The notes: generated by a model from the sequence alone, not told the origin. Positions 27,027 to 36,231 are shown, counted from the first letter of the stretch. The stretch is 55,930 nucleotides of DNA from Pseudomonadota bacterium (GCA_021785035.1 JAJYGP010000004.1:1-55930), one strand, 5' to 3'. Program-made: numbers and translations.

Positions 27027-28034
27027 GCGTCGGCCACTTTATATCGCGTCGGCGGTGTTGCTCGAAGCCGGCGTGCGCTACCTTTTGGCCCTCGTCTTCA
27101 CTTGGTTTTGCTGGCGGCGTATATCGCGAACCCGCTGGTCGCACGGCTTAAAGCGCTGCACGTTCCGCGCAGCGTTACAATTCCCCTTTTGCTGCTCGTC
27201 GTGATGTTCTTTGTGACGGCGCTGCTCGTGACGCTCGTGCCGATCACCAAGAAGGAGGTGCTGACCTTCGGTGCCCATGCTCCGGATTATATGAATTGGC
27301 TTCAAGGTCAGATCCACCAGCCTACGCATGGCCGCTATATCCTGGATCTCCTGATGCTGAAACGTCGCGTTCTTCACCAGTGGCGGAGCGTGGGCGCGGC
27401 ACTTGGCCAGTTGCTGTCGGCCGCGAATTATTCCAGGCGGCATGTCTTGGGAGGGCTTGCGCGGCTCGTGCTGGTTCTTGTCATCACGGTCTCTTTGTTG
27501 TGGAATTGGGATCAGATGTTGGTGACGATCGGGGAGCTTATTCCCAAGTGCCATAGCGAGCGCATGATCCGCTGGGCGCGTGATGTGGATGTGGCGCTTG
27601 ACCGGCTTTTGCGCGGCCTGTTGTCGGTTATGTGGTTTATGGCCTTTATCTTCTTTCTGGGACTGAGCCTTGCGGGTCTTGATCTTGCGCTGCCGATCGG
27701 CATGATGACGGGCTTTATCAGCTTCATCCTGCATCTCGGATTTTTTACCGGCCTACTCGCTGCACGCCTTGCCGTTCTCCTCCAATACGACGATCCGGCG
27801 CACCTCTTTTTAGTGTTCGTGGTGTGGGAAATGATGGAGAGCATGGTCCTTGGCCCACGGTTCGTTGGGCGTTCGCTCACATTGCAGCCGGTGATGGTGA
27901 TTTTCGCGGTTTTGACCGGCGCGCGGCTGTTCGATTTTGCCGGGACATTGTTGGCGTTGCCCATGTCTGCGGCGACAACGGTTTGGTTTCGGTGCGTCCA
28001 TGCGTGCTACCAAGAAAGCGCGTGGTCAGAGTGA
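27010..28034 (+). CDS. PerM/AI-2E family permease with apparent frameshift near 27100
   Basis: From 27102 an open frame of 310 codons encodes a membrane protein of the PerM (AI-2E exporter-like) family: AAYIANPLVARLKAL, a central periplasmic part, and C-terminal helices with DFAGTLLALPMSAA. Its expected N-terminal helix lies in another frame from GTG 27010: RRPLYIASAVLLEAGVRYLL then ALVFT, which runs into the main frame at about 27097-27103. A one-base loss there would explain it. If real, the protein is cut short or starts at TTG 27102. The gene lies between the phosphatidyltransferase and hda genes. Confidence 0.8.
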
Positions 28035-28714
28035 TGCGCCAGTTGCCGCTCGATTTGCGTATTCAGGATAAGCCGTCATTCGCCAACTTCTGGCCGGGTG
28101 AAAACGACATTGTGCTAAGTGCCGCCGAGGCCTTGGCAGCTGGGGGACGCGGGCCACTCTATGTGTTCGGGCCGAGTGGCTGTGGCAAGACCCATCTGCT
28201 GGCGGCCGCGGTGCGCGCGGCCGCGGATCGTGGTCCGTGCGCCTATCTGTCGATCGCTCACGCGTCGGATGTGCAATGGGAGGGGCTCGAAGATCTCCCC
28301 TCGACCGCGCTTTTGTGTGTCGATGATCTCGACGCACTTGTCGGGCGGCCCGAGTGGGAGCGTCGGCTTTTCGTTCTTCTCGAGGATCTGGCTCCCGACC
28401 GTAGGGCGATTTTGGCGGGCCGCAGCAACCCTGCGGGCCTTGCGATAAGCCGCTCGGATCTGCGCACGCGATTGGCGAGTGGGCCGGTGCTGGCCTTGTC
28501 CGCGCTTTCCGATGAAGCAAAGGCCGAGGCCTTGCGCTATCGGGCGGCGCTTCGGGGACTTTCCCTCAACGCCGCCACTGCGGCCTATTTGCTGGCTCAC
28601 GGCCCTCGTGATTTACGGGCCCTATTCGTTTTGTTGGAACAATTGGATCAGTCTACTCTAGCCGACGGCCGTCGGCTCACGATTCCGTATTTGAAGATGA
28701 TTCTGCGCCGCTGA
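28034..28714 (+). CDS. hda: DnaA regulatory inactivator Hda
   Basis: The 226-residue AAA+ protein is Hda-like: QLPLDLRIQDKPSFANFWPG contains the N-terminal clamp-binding QLPL motif, followed by Walker A GPSGCGKTHLL and Walker B LLCVDDLDAL. Hda with the sliding clamp stimulates DnaA-ATP hydrolysis to limit replication starts. It lacks the DnaA DNA-binding domain. The ATG overlaps the permease stop (TGATG). The P-loop keeps a full GKT. Confidence 0.93.
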   Translation: MRQLPLDLRIQDKPSFANFWPGENDIVLSAAEALAAGGRGPLYVFGPSGCGKTHLLAAAVRAAADRGPCAYLSIAHASDVQWEGLEDLPSTALLCVDDLDALVGRPEWERRLFVLLEDLAPDRRAILAGRSNPAGLAISRSDLRTRLASGPVLALSALSDEAKAEALRYRAALRGLSLNAATAAYLLAHGPRDLRALFVLLEQLDQSTLADGRRLTIPYLKMILRR

Positions 28715-28738
28715 CCGCGGCCCTACAGCCGGGCAGGA

Positions 28739-29347
28739 CTAGGCGGGACCAGAGGTGTGCGCGAGTCGAACGGCGATGCGCGCCACGCGCTCGCCAGCCC
28801 CTATACACAATATCTTTTCTTCGGGGCTGATGGCGCGGTCGTCCTCCGGACCTGCGACATGGCTTGCTCCGTAGGGGGTTCCCCCGGACTGGGTCGTGGA
28901 CAGTTCCGAGTGAGTGTAGGGTAGTCCGACGAGTAGCATCCCGTGGTGCCATAGCGGCAGGGCCATGGATAGGAGGGTCGCCTCCTGGCCGCCATGCAGG
29001 GATCCGGTCGAGGTAAATACCGCCGCCGGTTTTCCCGAAAGAGCGCCCGTTAGCCAAAGGGGAGTGGTCGTTTCCAGAAAATATTTCAGTGGTGCTGCCA
29101 TATGGCCAAAGCGCGTAGGACTGCCGAGGATAAGGCCAGCGCATGTGCGCAGGTCGTCTAGGCTGACGTAAGGGGGGCCCGAGTCCGGTATGGCCGGGGT
29201 GACGGCCGCATTTACGGGGGAGATCTCAGGCACCGTGCGCAGCACGCACACGCAGCCCGGTATGCTTTCTACGCCGCGGGCGACAAGCTCCGCCATGCGC
29301 CGGACGCTCCCATGTCGACTGTAATAAATAACCAGGATTTGTGTCAT
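28739..29347 (-). CDS. wrbA: NAD(P)H:quinone oxidoreductase WrbA
   Basis: The 202-residue flavodoxin-like protein binds FMN (YYSRHGSVRRMAELVARG) and has the WrbA motifs GSPTRFGHMAAPLKYFLE and AVFTSTGSLHGGQE. It reduces quinones by two electrons, avoiding radicals. Start overlaps the stop of the upstream aspartase-like gene (TAATG). Confidence 0.94.
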   Translation of the reverse strand: MTQILVIYYSRHGSVRRMAELVARGVESIPGCVCVLRTVPEISPVNAAVTPAIPDSGPPYVSLDDLRTCAGLILGSPTRFGHMAAPLKYFLETTTPLWLTGALSGKPAAVFTSTGSLHGGQEATLLSMALPLWHHGMLLVGLPYTHSELSTTQSGGTPYGASHVAGPEDDRAISPEEKILCIGAGERVARIAVRLAHTSGPA

Positions 29348-30732
29348 TAAGGCTCCACGCCCCGGGCAGCCTTGGCTACAAGCTCGGCGAAGGCCGCCTC
29401 GTCCATCAAGCCCTGTTCGCGCACGAGTGCGCTGATCGGGCGGCCGCTGCTTTCCGATTCTTGGGCGAGGCGGGCTGCCGCGCTATAGCCGATGGCGCGA
29501 TTTAAGAGTGTTGCAAGCCCCACGCTGTCGTGGGCGTACGCTTGGCACCGTGCCCGGTCGCAGGTGATGCCCGCGATGCACTTATGGGTCACGGCGATGA
29601 CGGCCTGGGTGAGCCAGTCGAACATATCGAAAAGCGCCGACCCGAGCGCCGGCATCATGACGTTAAGCTCGAGCTGGCCGGCTTGCACCATGGCGGCAAT
29701 CGCCGCGTCCTGCCCGAGAATTTGGTAGCACACTTGGTTTAGCATCTCGAGCATGACGGGATTGATCTTGCCCGGCATGATGCTCGACCCAGGTTGGACT
29801 GGGGGAAGTGTGATCTCCGCAAATCCGGTTCGTGGCCCCGACGCCAAAAGGCGCAGATCGTTCGCGATCCGGGTGAGTTCCAGGGCGAGTCCGCGCACGC
29901 TGGCCGAGACCTGACCCAAATCGGCCATCGACTGCATTTGCGCGGCCAGGTCCGCAGCCGGCCTTAGGCGTTCCCCGGTGAGTCTCTCAAGTTCGGTACA
30001 AACCTGTTTGGCGTAGTGTGGGGCGGTGTTAAGGCCGGTGCCTACGGCGCTACCGCCTAGGCCTATGTCGCTGAGATCGGTCGCTGTGTCCTGAATACGG
30101 CGCGCACACCGGGCAAGCGTCCAGGCATAGGCTGAGAATTCGCGTCCTAGGGTGGTCGGAACCGCGTCCTGGAGGTGCGTGCGTCCACTCTTTACGGTGT
30201 CGATCTCTTGTTGCCCGAGCTGCGTAAAGGCGCGGGCCATATCGTGTACAGCCGCGACCAGCCGCGACAATTTGGCAAGAGTCGCCAAGCGGATCGCGGT
30301 CGGAATGGTGTCGTTCGTGCTTTGCCCCATGTTCACATGGTCGTTTGGGTGGATCGGGGTGTAGCGCCCGCGTATGCCTCCCAACTCGACATTGGCGAGG
30401 TTGGCTATGACCTCGTTGGTATTCATGTTGTGGCTCGTTCCGGCCCCGGCCTGAAACCTATCAACCACAAACTGCTCATGGTGCTGTCCCTCGGCGATGG
30501 CGGAGGCAGCGCGCACGATCGCCGCAGCGAAGTCTTGCGCAAGCCAGCCGGCACGCGCGTTGACAAGCGCGGCCGCGACTTTGATACGGGCGTGGGCGAT
30601 AATGAAATCGCGGTCTGGTCTGCGGCCGGAGATCGGGAAGTTGTCCCGGGCTCGGGCCGTTTGGATGCCATACCAAGCGGTTTCGGGAACGGCGTATTCT
30701 CCCAGGCTGTCGTTCTCGATACGTGTTTTCAT
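29347..30732 (-). CDS. aspA: Aspartate ammonia-lyase / class II fumarase family
   Basis: The 461-residue enzyme belongs to the aspartase/fumarase superfamily: the signature GSSIMPGKINPV (catalytic loop), AGAGTSHNMNTNEVIANLA and GQSTNDTIPTAIR. The N-terminus TRIENDSLGEYAVPE with YGIQTARARDNFPISG fits aspartase better than fumarase, so the likely reaction is aspartate to fumarate plus ammonia. ATG at 30732 follows AAGAGGG. The call between aspA and fumC is a judgement from motifs. Confidence 0.82.
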   Translation of the reverse strand: MKTRIENDSLGEYAVPETAWYGIQTARARDNFPISGRRPDRDFIIAHARIKVAAALVNARAGWLAQDFAAAIVRAASAIAEGQHHEQFVVDRFQAGAGTSHNMNTNEVIANLANVELGGIRGRYTPIHPNDHVNMGQSTNDTIPTAIRLATLAKLSRLVAAVHDMARAFTQLGQQEIDTVKSGRTHLQDAVPTTLGREFSAYAWTLARCARRIQDTATDLSDIGLGGSAVGTGLNTAPHYAKQVCTELERLTGERLRPAADLAAQMQSMADLGQVSASVRGLALELTRIANDLRLLASGPRTGFAEITLPPVQPGSSIMPGKINPVMLEMLNQVCYQILGQDAAIAAMVQAGQLELNVMMPALGSALFDMFDWLTQAVIAVTHKCIAGITCDRARCQAYAHDSVGLATLLNRAIGYSAAARLAQESESSGRPISALVREQGLMDEAAFAELVAKAARGVEP

Positions 30733-30829
30733 GGAGGCCCTCTTTTGGGCGATTATAACCGAGACTTCGTTCGCGGCTAGCCTTGGTCGGAATTTGGCGA
30801 GTGGGTATCGTGCCACTCAAGGGAGAGAG

Positions 30830-31615
30830 ATGGGAATGACGCTTTCGAACCAGGATAGGAAGCGGTTTTTGCGCTTTGCCATGACGCTTTCGGATCGGGC
30901 CCGGCAGATTTTGGGGGACAGACCCCGGGGCGAGGTCGAGGTTTCCCTCAAGGCCGACGGTTCTTATGTGACCGCCGCCGATCGCGACATCGAGGCGGTA
31001 TGGCGCGAGGCTATCCATAAAGAGTTTCCGGACCATGGTCTGATCGGGGAGGAGTATCCGGCCGAGGGCGGCGGGAGCTCTTGGCAGTGGGTCCTTGATC
31101 CCATTGACGGCACCGACAATTTCGTGCACGGCATCATGACCTTCGGTACGCTCGTGTCCTTGCGGCATGAGGGGCGGGCGGTCGTGGGCGTAGTCGACCA
31201 TCCCGCGCTCGACGTTCGATTTCACGCCGCCCAAGGGGCCGGCGCGTGGCGTAACGGGGAGGCGGTTCAGATCATCGATGGCCCGGAAGCCGCGTCCCCT
31301 ATCATCGTGGCTACCGCCCCTGAGAATTTTGCCAAAGCCGGGGACACGGAGATCTTTACACGGCTCTGTGTCGAGTTTCCTAATTTACGGATTTATCGCG
31401 ATTGTTTTGCCCACGGCTGTGTTTTTCAAGGTAGTGCTGCGGCTATGGTCGATTGGCATGCGAGGCTTTGGGACATATCGGCGGCCGAGGTGATCACCCA
31501 CGAGGCGGGCGGCACCACTGTGCGTTTGGACGGCCCCCCCGACCGCTATCAGGTGGTGTTCGGTCGGCCGGCCATAGTGTCTCGGGTTGTAGCGGCCGTG
31601 ACGGCTCATAAGTAA
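30830..31615 (+). CDS. Inositol monophosphatase family phosphatase (HisN-like)
   Basis: The 261-residue enzyme has both metal motifs of the IMPase family: DPIDGTDNFVHG and WDISAAEVITHEAGG, plus GLIGEEYP. It removes phosphate from a small phosphomonoester, possibly histidinol phosphate (HisN) or inositol phosphate. ATG at 30830 is preceded by GGGAGAG. It is divergent from the aspartase-like gene. Confidence 0.9.
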   Translation: MGMTLSNQDRKRFLRFAMTLSDRARQILGDRPRGEVEVSLKADGSYVTAADRDIEAVWREAIHKEFPDHGLIGEEYPAEGGGSSWQWVLDPIDGTDNFVHGIMTFGTLVSLRHEGRAVVGVVDHPALDVRFHAAQGAGAWRNGEAVQIIDGPEAASPIIVATAPENFAKAGDTEIFTRLCVEFPNLRIYRDCFAHGCVFQGSAAAMVDWHARLWDISAAEVITHEAGGTTVRLDGPPDRYQVVFGRPAIVSRVVAAVTAHK

Positions 31616-31640
31616 ACTGTACACAAGGAGGAGATGACAA

Positions 31641-32300
31641 GTGGAACCCGAATTCTGGCATGAACGATGGCACGAGAACCGCATCGGTTTTCATCAAAGC
31701 GAAGTCAATCGGTTTCTACTCCGCCATTTCGCGCGACTTGCGTCGGTCGCAAGCGGGCCAGTCTTTGTGCCGCTCTGCGGCAAGAGCCGCGATATGGCGT
31801 GGTTGCGTGAGCAAGGCCGTGAGGTCTTGGGCGTCGAGTTGAGCCCGCTCGCTATAGAAGCCTTTTACAAGGAGGCGGGGTGGGTCCCTACCCGCCAGGG
31901 CCGCGAGGAGTTCCTCGAATACCAGGGGGGCGGGGTGACGATCCTCTTGGGGAACTATTTTCAGCTGACACCAGCTCTGGTCGGCCCCATTTCCGCGGTG
32001 TACGATCGAGCGGCACTCATCGCCTTGCCTCCCGATACCCGTAAGGCCTATGCCGCGCATATGGCGGAGATTACATCCGCGGGCACCCCGGTACTCCTGA
32101 TTGCCCCCTTTTCTTTGAAAGACCCCCAGAGCGGTCCGCCTTTTGCGGTTTCGAGTGACGAAGTGCGGGGGCTATTTTCGGGCCATTTCACAGTGGAGGT
32201 CCTGGAATGCGAACGGGAGACCGCGGCCCGTAACCCAAGTCTCGCAGAGCAAGGTCTTGAGTGGCGCGAGGAGACCGTTTATCTGCTGACGCGGCGCTAA
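31641..32300 (+). CDS. tpm: Thiopurine S-methyltransferase family protein
   Basis: The 219-residue protein is close to bacterial TPMT: EPEFWHERWHENRIGFHQ and FVPLCGKSRDMAWL (SAM-binding). Bacterial members methylate selenium and tellurium compounds, so detoxification is likely. GTG at 31641 follows AAGGAGG. Confidence 0.92.
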   Translation: MEPEFWHERWHENRIGFHQSEVNRFLLRHFARLASVASGPVFVPLCGKSRDMAWLREQGREVLGVELSPLAIEAFYKEAGWVPTRQGREEFLEYQGGGVTILLGNYFQLTPALVGPISAVYDRAALIALPPDTRKAYAAHMAEITSAGTPVLLIAPFSLKDPQSGPPFAVSSDEVRGLFSGHFTVEVLECERETAARNPSLAEQGLEWREETVYLLTRR

Positions 32301-32416
32301 GGATTTTGTGTTTCGCTAAGCCGCAGTTGGACTTGGCCGGTCGGTACCGAGCAGCAGCCAAGCGGACTAGTGGGCACGCGGAGGCTGTGCCAAGATAGGC
32401 GCAGGAGGGGTTGTTC

Positions 32417-33298
32417 ATGAGTCCGCTTGAAAATATCGCTGGGGGAAGTTGGCAAGGACCGTTTTCGGACGCCGTTGCAAAGCGCGCCGTGGCCGCTCTT
32501 GAGGGCGGTCGCCTGCTCTTTTTCCCGGAGCTTGCCTTCGCTCTGCAAGCCGACGAGATGGTGTTTCTTGATCCCGACTGTTCGGATGGACGGGCAAAGA
32601 ACCTGAGCTACGATTCCCGCAGCGGGAAGTTGAAGGGTACGGCCCTGCCTCTGCCTGAACGGGAACGGCTGAAGGCCATGGTGGCGCGTTTTGCGAAGCA
32701 TGCCCAGGCGCTCGTTGCCGGTCTGTTACCGGGCTATGTCCCACATTTGCGTCTCGGGCGCACAAGCTACCGTCCCATTGAGGTCAAGGAGCGCCCTTCC
32801 TCGTACCGCAAAGATGACAGTCGACTGCATGTCGATGCCTTTCCGTCGCGACCGAACGGCGGCGAGCGTATTTTGCGCGTGTTTAGCAATGTGAATCCCG
32901 ATGGCCAGGCTCGGGTGTGGCGCGTCGGCGAACCCTTCGAGGTCTGCGCTGAGCGATTTTTGCCGCGGCTCTGCCCGCCGTTTCCCGGCAAAGGCAAGCT
33001 CCTCCAGGCCCTAAGACTGACGCGTGGCTACCGTTCGCCATACGACCACTACATGTTGTCTTTACATGACAGCATGAAGGCTGATGAGACTTACCAGCGG
33101 CAGTGTCCGCAGTGCGAGGTACCGTTTCCGGCGGCCACGAGCTGGATGGTTTTTACCGACCAAGTTTCGCACGCGGCGATGGCCGGTCAGTATGTCTTCG
33201 AGCAGACCTTTTATCTCCCGGTACAGGGCCTACATGACCCGAGTACGGCCCCCTTAAAGGTACTGGAACGCCTCCTGGCACGCGAACTTGTGGCTTGA
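32417..33298 (+). CDS. kdoO: Kdo hydroxylase (Kdo2-lipid A dioxygenase family)
   Basis: The 293-residue protein matches the Fe(II)/2-oxoglutarate Kdo hydroxylase family, which hydroxylates the 3-position of the Kdo sugar in lipopolysaccharide. Visible motifs are SYRKDDSRLHVDAFPSRP with the metal-binding HxD, and a C-terminal Phe-rich TFYLPVQGL. ATG at 32417 follows GGAGG. The modification makes the inner core more acid-stable in some species; this is inference for this organism. Confidence 0.88.
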   Translation: MSPLENIAGGSWQGPFSDAVAKRAVAALEGGRLLFFPELAFALQADEMVFLDPDCSDGRAKNLSYDSRSGKLKGTALPLPERERLKAMVARFAKHAQALVAGLLPGYVPHLRLGRTSYRPIEVKERPSSYRKDDSRLHVDAFPSRPNGGERILRVFSNVNPDGQARVWRVGEPFEVCAERFLPRLCPPFPGKGKLLQALRLTRGYRSPYDHYMLSLHDSMKADETYQRQCPQCEVPFPAATSWMVFTDQVSHAAMAGQYVFEQTFYLPVQGLHDPSTAPLKVLERLLARELVA

Positions 33299-33327
33299 GT
33301 CGTCGGCGAGAAACGCCCGACCCGCGC

Positions 33328-33645
33328 CTAGAATCGCTCGATTCGCGCTTCGTACGGAAACAAAAGCAGTCGATAGAGTGCGTCCCCGAACTGAATGTGG
33401 GTGGCGCTTGGCCGTCCGATGGCGAGCGCATTGCCGCCGTGGGGGGACAGAGCGGCAATGCCGAAGCGGCGTTCGGTAATGAGACCGTTCAGGACCTCGA
33501 TCAGGTCCTTTCTGGAGACCGAGCAGGTGTTGTCCACGATCCGACAGGCGCGGCCGGTGTGGGTGCGACTCTCGATGATGATGGCATCGGGGTGTATCGA
33601 CTCGGGCCCAGGACAGGGGACGTTGGGATCAATATAGGTCTCCAT
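33328..33645 (-). CDS. Hypothetical protein
   Basis: A 105-residue frame fills most of the otherwise gene-free 33299-33689. It reads like protein (IESRTHTGRACRIVDNTCSV, LNGLITERRFGIAALSP, IQFGDALYRLLLFPYEARI), with alternating hydrophobic positions and two Cys. AGGGG lies unusually close to the ATG. An opposing longer frame exists but looks like a shadow. I do not recognise a family. Confidence 0.5.
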   Translation of the reverse strand: METYIDPNVPCPGPESIHPDAIIIESRTHTGRACRIVDNTCSVSRKDLIEVLNGLITERRFGIAALSPHGGNALAIGRPSATHIQFGDALYRLLLFPYEARIERF

Positions 33646-33689
33646 GCCCCTAGTCTAGCGCGCTCCCCTAGTGCTTGTCAGGCATCGCC

Positions 33690-34070
33690 TCAGAAGGTGT
33701 TGACCACGGCGCTCACCCCGGGGACTCCCCGCACCACCTTTTCTACCACGTTGCGCAGATCAAGCACCGAATTGGGACAACCGGCGCAGGCCCCTTTCAT
33801 GCGGACGCGCACGACTGAGCCTTGGATGTCGACCAGTTCGATATCGCCTCCGTCGCGCTGCAGAATTCGGCGAACATCGTTGACCGCGTCTTGGACGGCG
33901 CGGGCATCGGGAGGTTCGTGGCTCACGATCGGTTGAGCGGCTTCGGCCCGCGTCGCCATGGCCTGGGCCCGAGCGATACGGTAGGCGCTATCCGGATCGT
34001 GGGCCTCGAGCGCGTCAAGCTCCTCTTCCGTATAAAAGCGGATCGCCCTCATGTGTTCTGTCTCGCTCAT
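33690..34070 (-). CDS. NifU C-terminal domain protein (NfuA-like)
   Basis: The 126-residue protein ends in a NifU-type scaffold domain (RDGGDIELVDIQGSVVRVRM, GACAGCPNS with the CxxC that binds a shared iron-sulfur cluster, and VPGVSAV). The first 50 residues are a short unrelated helical segment (TEEELDALEAHDPDSAYRIA), not the A-type domain of NfuA. It likely carries Fe-S clusters to target enzymes. ATG at 34070 has GAGGA upstream; the frame is open 12 codons further. Confidence 0.88.
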   Translation of the reverse strand: MSETEHMRAIRFYTEEELDALEAHDPDSAYRIARAQAMATRAEAAQPIVSHEPPDARAVQDAVNDVRRILQRDGGDIELVDIQGSVVRVRMKGACAGCPNSVLDLRNVVEKVVRGVPGVSAVVNTF

Positions 34071-34141
34071 GGATGATTCCTCGTAGGCCGCGCTGACATC
34101 GCCCATTCTACCTCATGTCCTCCGCCTTTTTGGCCGACTGA

Positions 34142-34170
34142 TTGACTGCCGAGATGGGCTTCTCTAGGGT
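34142..34170 (+). promoter_or_regulatory. Promoter of the small membrane protein gene
   Basis: TTGACT (34142-34147), 17 bp, TAGGGT (34165-34170) is a good -35 with moderate -10. Transcription would begin about 22 bp before the ATG at 34200. Confidence 0.5.
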
Positions 34171-34199
34171 AAGAACTGCTCAATGCAGAGGGAACTGCT

Positions 34200-34346
34200 A
34201 TGTTATGGACGATCTTCGTTATCCTGCTCGTGTTGTGGATTATTGGTATCGTGAGCGCTCGCACTTTAGGCGGCTTTATCCATATTTTGCTCGTCATAGC
34301 CTTGGTTTTGCTGGTCGTAAATTTGGTTCAGGGACATGCTCTGTGA
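34200..34346 (+). CDS. Lmo0937-like small membrane protein (DUF5670 type)
   Basis: The 48-residue product MLWTIFVILLVLWIIGIVSA, continuing RTLGGFIHILLVIALVLLVV, has two membrane helices separated by a short turn. It fits the Lmo0937/DUF5670 family of tiny membrane proteins, widespread and without known function. GAGGGA precedes the ATG. Confidence 0.85.
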   Translation: MLWTIFVILLVLWIIGIVSARTLGGFIHILLVIALVLLVVNLVQGHAL

Positions 34347-34476
34347 GACCGATTGACAGGGGAGGGAAGGGGTCCTTAGAGTGGCGGCCCAAGCCAAGGG
34401 AGGCTTGGAACGGGACTCGGGGTAGCTTCTCCCAGGAGGCGTCCTGACGGGCAGGGTACTGTTAAGGAGCGGTGTT

Positions 34477-34740
34477 ATGACGGATGTTAGCGATGTGCGC
34501 AAGGATGTGTTGTCGATAGTCCAGACCTACGGGAAGCTCAAAGGCCCGGTTGCGGCCGACCGAGACCTGTATTCGGAACTCGGGGTGGAATCTGTGAATG
34601 CCATAAGTATTCTTTTGGCTCTCGAGACCCGTTTTCATACCACCATAGACGATGCCCGCTTCATAGAGGCCAGAACCTTAAACGGGCTTGTTGACCTTGT
34701 AACCGCGGAAGAGTCCCAGCAGGGCTCGCGCGTGGCCTGA
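34477..34740 (+). CDS. Acyl carrier protein-like protein
   Basis: The 87-residue protein has the carrier fold pattern with Ser in GVESVNAISILLALE, the position of 4'-phosphopantetheine attachment (DSL in standard ACP). It is not next to fatty-acid synthesis or polyketide genes, so its partner enzymes are unknown. ATG at 34477 follows AAGGAGCGG. Confidence 0.88.
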   Translation: MTDVSDVRKDVLSIVQTYGKLKGPVAADRDLYSELGVESVNAISILLALETRFHTTIDDARFIEARTLNGLVDLVTAEESQQGSRVA

Positions 34741-34885
34741 GGGTGTGGTCCCGGAGTATGCGGGGCCGGGCCATTTTCCCCCTTCTGAGTTGACTTTGGC
34801 GATTTTCCCTCTAAGGTCAAGGAAAGGCTTTTGGGAACAAGGCGTTGATTCCTGACCTTAATCTCCACCGATAGAAGGGGTGAGA

Positions 34886-36136
34886 GTGAGTGCGACTACC
34901 GCAGTAATGACGGCGCGCAGCGCTGGCCGAGTTCTTGTGGTCGATGATTCGGCTGTGATCCGTCAGGCAATCAGTAAGATGTTGAAGGTCGACTTCGATG
35001 TGGCGGTCGCAAACGATGGTGAGGCCGGTTGGGAGGCGTTGGTCCAAGCCCCTGATATCGGAGTTTTGATTACCGACATTGAAATGCCCCGGTTGGACGG
35101 CTACGCCTTTATTTGTCGGGTGCGGGCCAGTGACGATCCGCGTATTCGTGATCTCCCCATTATCGTCATCACTGGGGCGGATGATGACGAGACCAAGACC
35201 CGTGCTTTTGCCTGCGGGGCTACCGATTTTATTACCAAACCGTTAAATTTGGGGCAGTTGCAGGCCTGCACGCAGGCCTATATGCGCTTTGAGCAACCGT
35301 TGTCAGAGGGCGAAAGCCTCGAGGACGGCTTGCTGGGGCGGCGGGCTTTTTGCGAACAGGGCGAGACGCTCTGGCGCGGCGCCGGGGCCGAGGCACCGCT
35401 CACCCTCTTGGCGCTGGCCATCGACAATGTCCGAGTCTTGTACCGCGAGTATGGCGATGAAAGGATGGAGGTATTCGTAAAGCACGCCATCGCCGTGATT
35501 CGATCGGAGGTCCCGAACCAGGGCGCCTGTTTGGCACGCATGGGCGGCGCGGAATTCGGGATATTGGTCACCGGCATGCGGAAGGCCCAAGGGCTGGCCC
35601 TAGGCCAGCATCTCGTCACGGCCTTGGCTGCCCGTCCGGTTCTCGGTGGTAAGGCCTTGACCTTAAGTGTCGGGGTCGCGTCCTCGGAGGATGGGGTCGA
35701 GGATTTTACGGCGCTTCGGCAGATGGCCGAGGAGCGCTTGAAGCGTGCTGTGGCGATGGGCGGCAACCAGGCCAGCGCTTCGGCGCTCAGCGACACTTTG
35801 GGCGGTGCTGAGGAGTTGGTTTTGGATGGCGTTCCCACCGCTCTCGATCCGGACGGCGGGGGGGACCCGCTGCTTGAGCCCGAATTCGTGGCCGAGTCCG
35901 CGCCGGCGCTTGATTTTCTGGCTGAGGATGTCCGCATTGCGGGGGGGCCAAGCCTCATCGGTTTGGACCGCGTGCTTTGGTCTTTGGAGCGTCATGAAAC
36001 CAAGGCGCTTATCCCGCACCTCGATCACATCACCGCCGATGTGTTGGTCTTGCTTGAGTTCTTGGACCGTGAGCGGGAGTTGGGTCTAAAGAGTGCCATC
36101 GACGCCCTGCATCGTTCGCTACAGGGGCGCAGCTAG
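34886..36136 (+). CDS. Response regulator with degenerate GGDEF-like domain
   Basis: The 416-residue protein has an N-terminal receiver (VLVVDDSAVIRQAISKML, acceptor Asp in LITDIEMPRLDGYAF, Lys in ITKPLNLGQ) and a middle domain shaped like a diguanylate cyclase. The active-site loop reads ARMGGAEFGILV, i.e. GGAEF instead of GGDEF/GGEEF. It may therefore bind but poorly make cyclic di-GMP. A C-terminal helical part of about 110 residues is unassigned. GTG at 34886 is favoured by AAGGGG five bases before; GTG at 34880 overlaps that site. Confidence 0.85.
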   Translation: MSATTAVMTARSAGRVLVVDDSAVIRQAISKMLKVDFDVAVANDGEAGWEALVQAPDIGVLITDIEMPRLDGYAFICRVRASDDPRIRDLPIIVITGADDDETKTRAFACGATDFITKPLNLGQLQACTQAYMRFEQPLSEGESLEDGLLGRRAFCEQGETLWRGAGAEAPLTLLALAIDNVRVLYREYGDERMEVFVKHAIAVIRSEVPNQGACLARMGGAEFGILVTGMRKAQGLALGQHLVTALAARPVLGGKALTLSVGVASSEDGVEDFTALRQMAEERLKRAVAMGGNQASASALSDTLGGAEELVLDGVPTALDPDGGGDPLLEPEFVAESAPALDFLAEDVRIAGGPSLIGLDRVLWSLERHETKALIPHLDHITADVLVLLEFLDRERELGLKSAIDALHRSLQGRS

Positions 36137-36231
36137 GGTCTCCCTCGTCCTCCCGCGTGGCACTTAAGTTCCGCTTGGCCCCTTATCACGGTCCCGCTTT
36201 CTTGCCTCCCTTCCAGGAGACCGGGCCGGTC

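Noticed and set aside
33295-33936. 213-codon plus-strand frame
   Set aside because: Opposite strand to the NfuA-like gene and the 105-residue frame; Ser/Thr/Arg-rich shadow.
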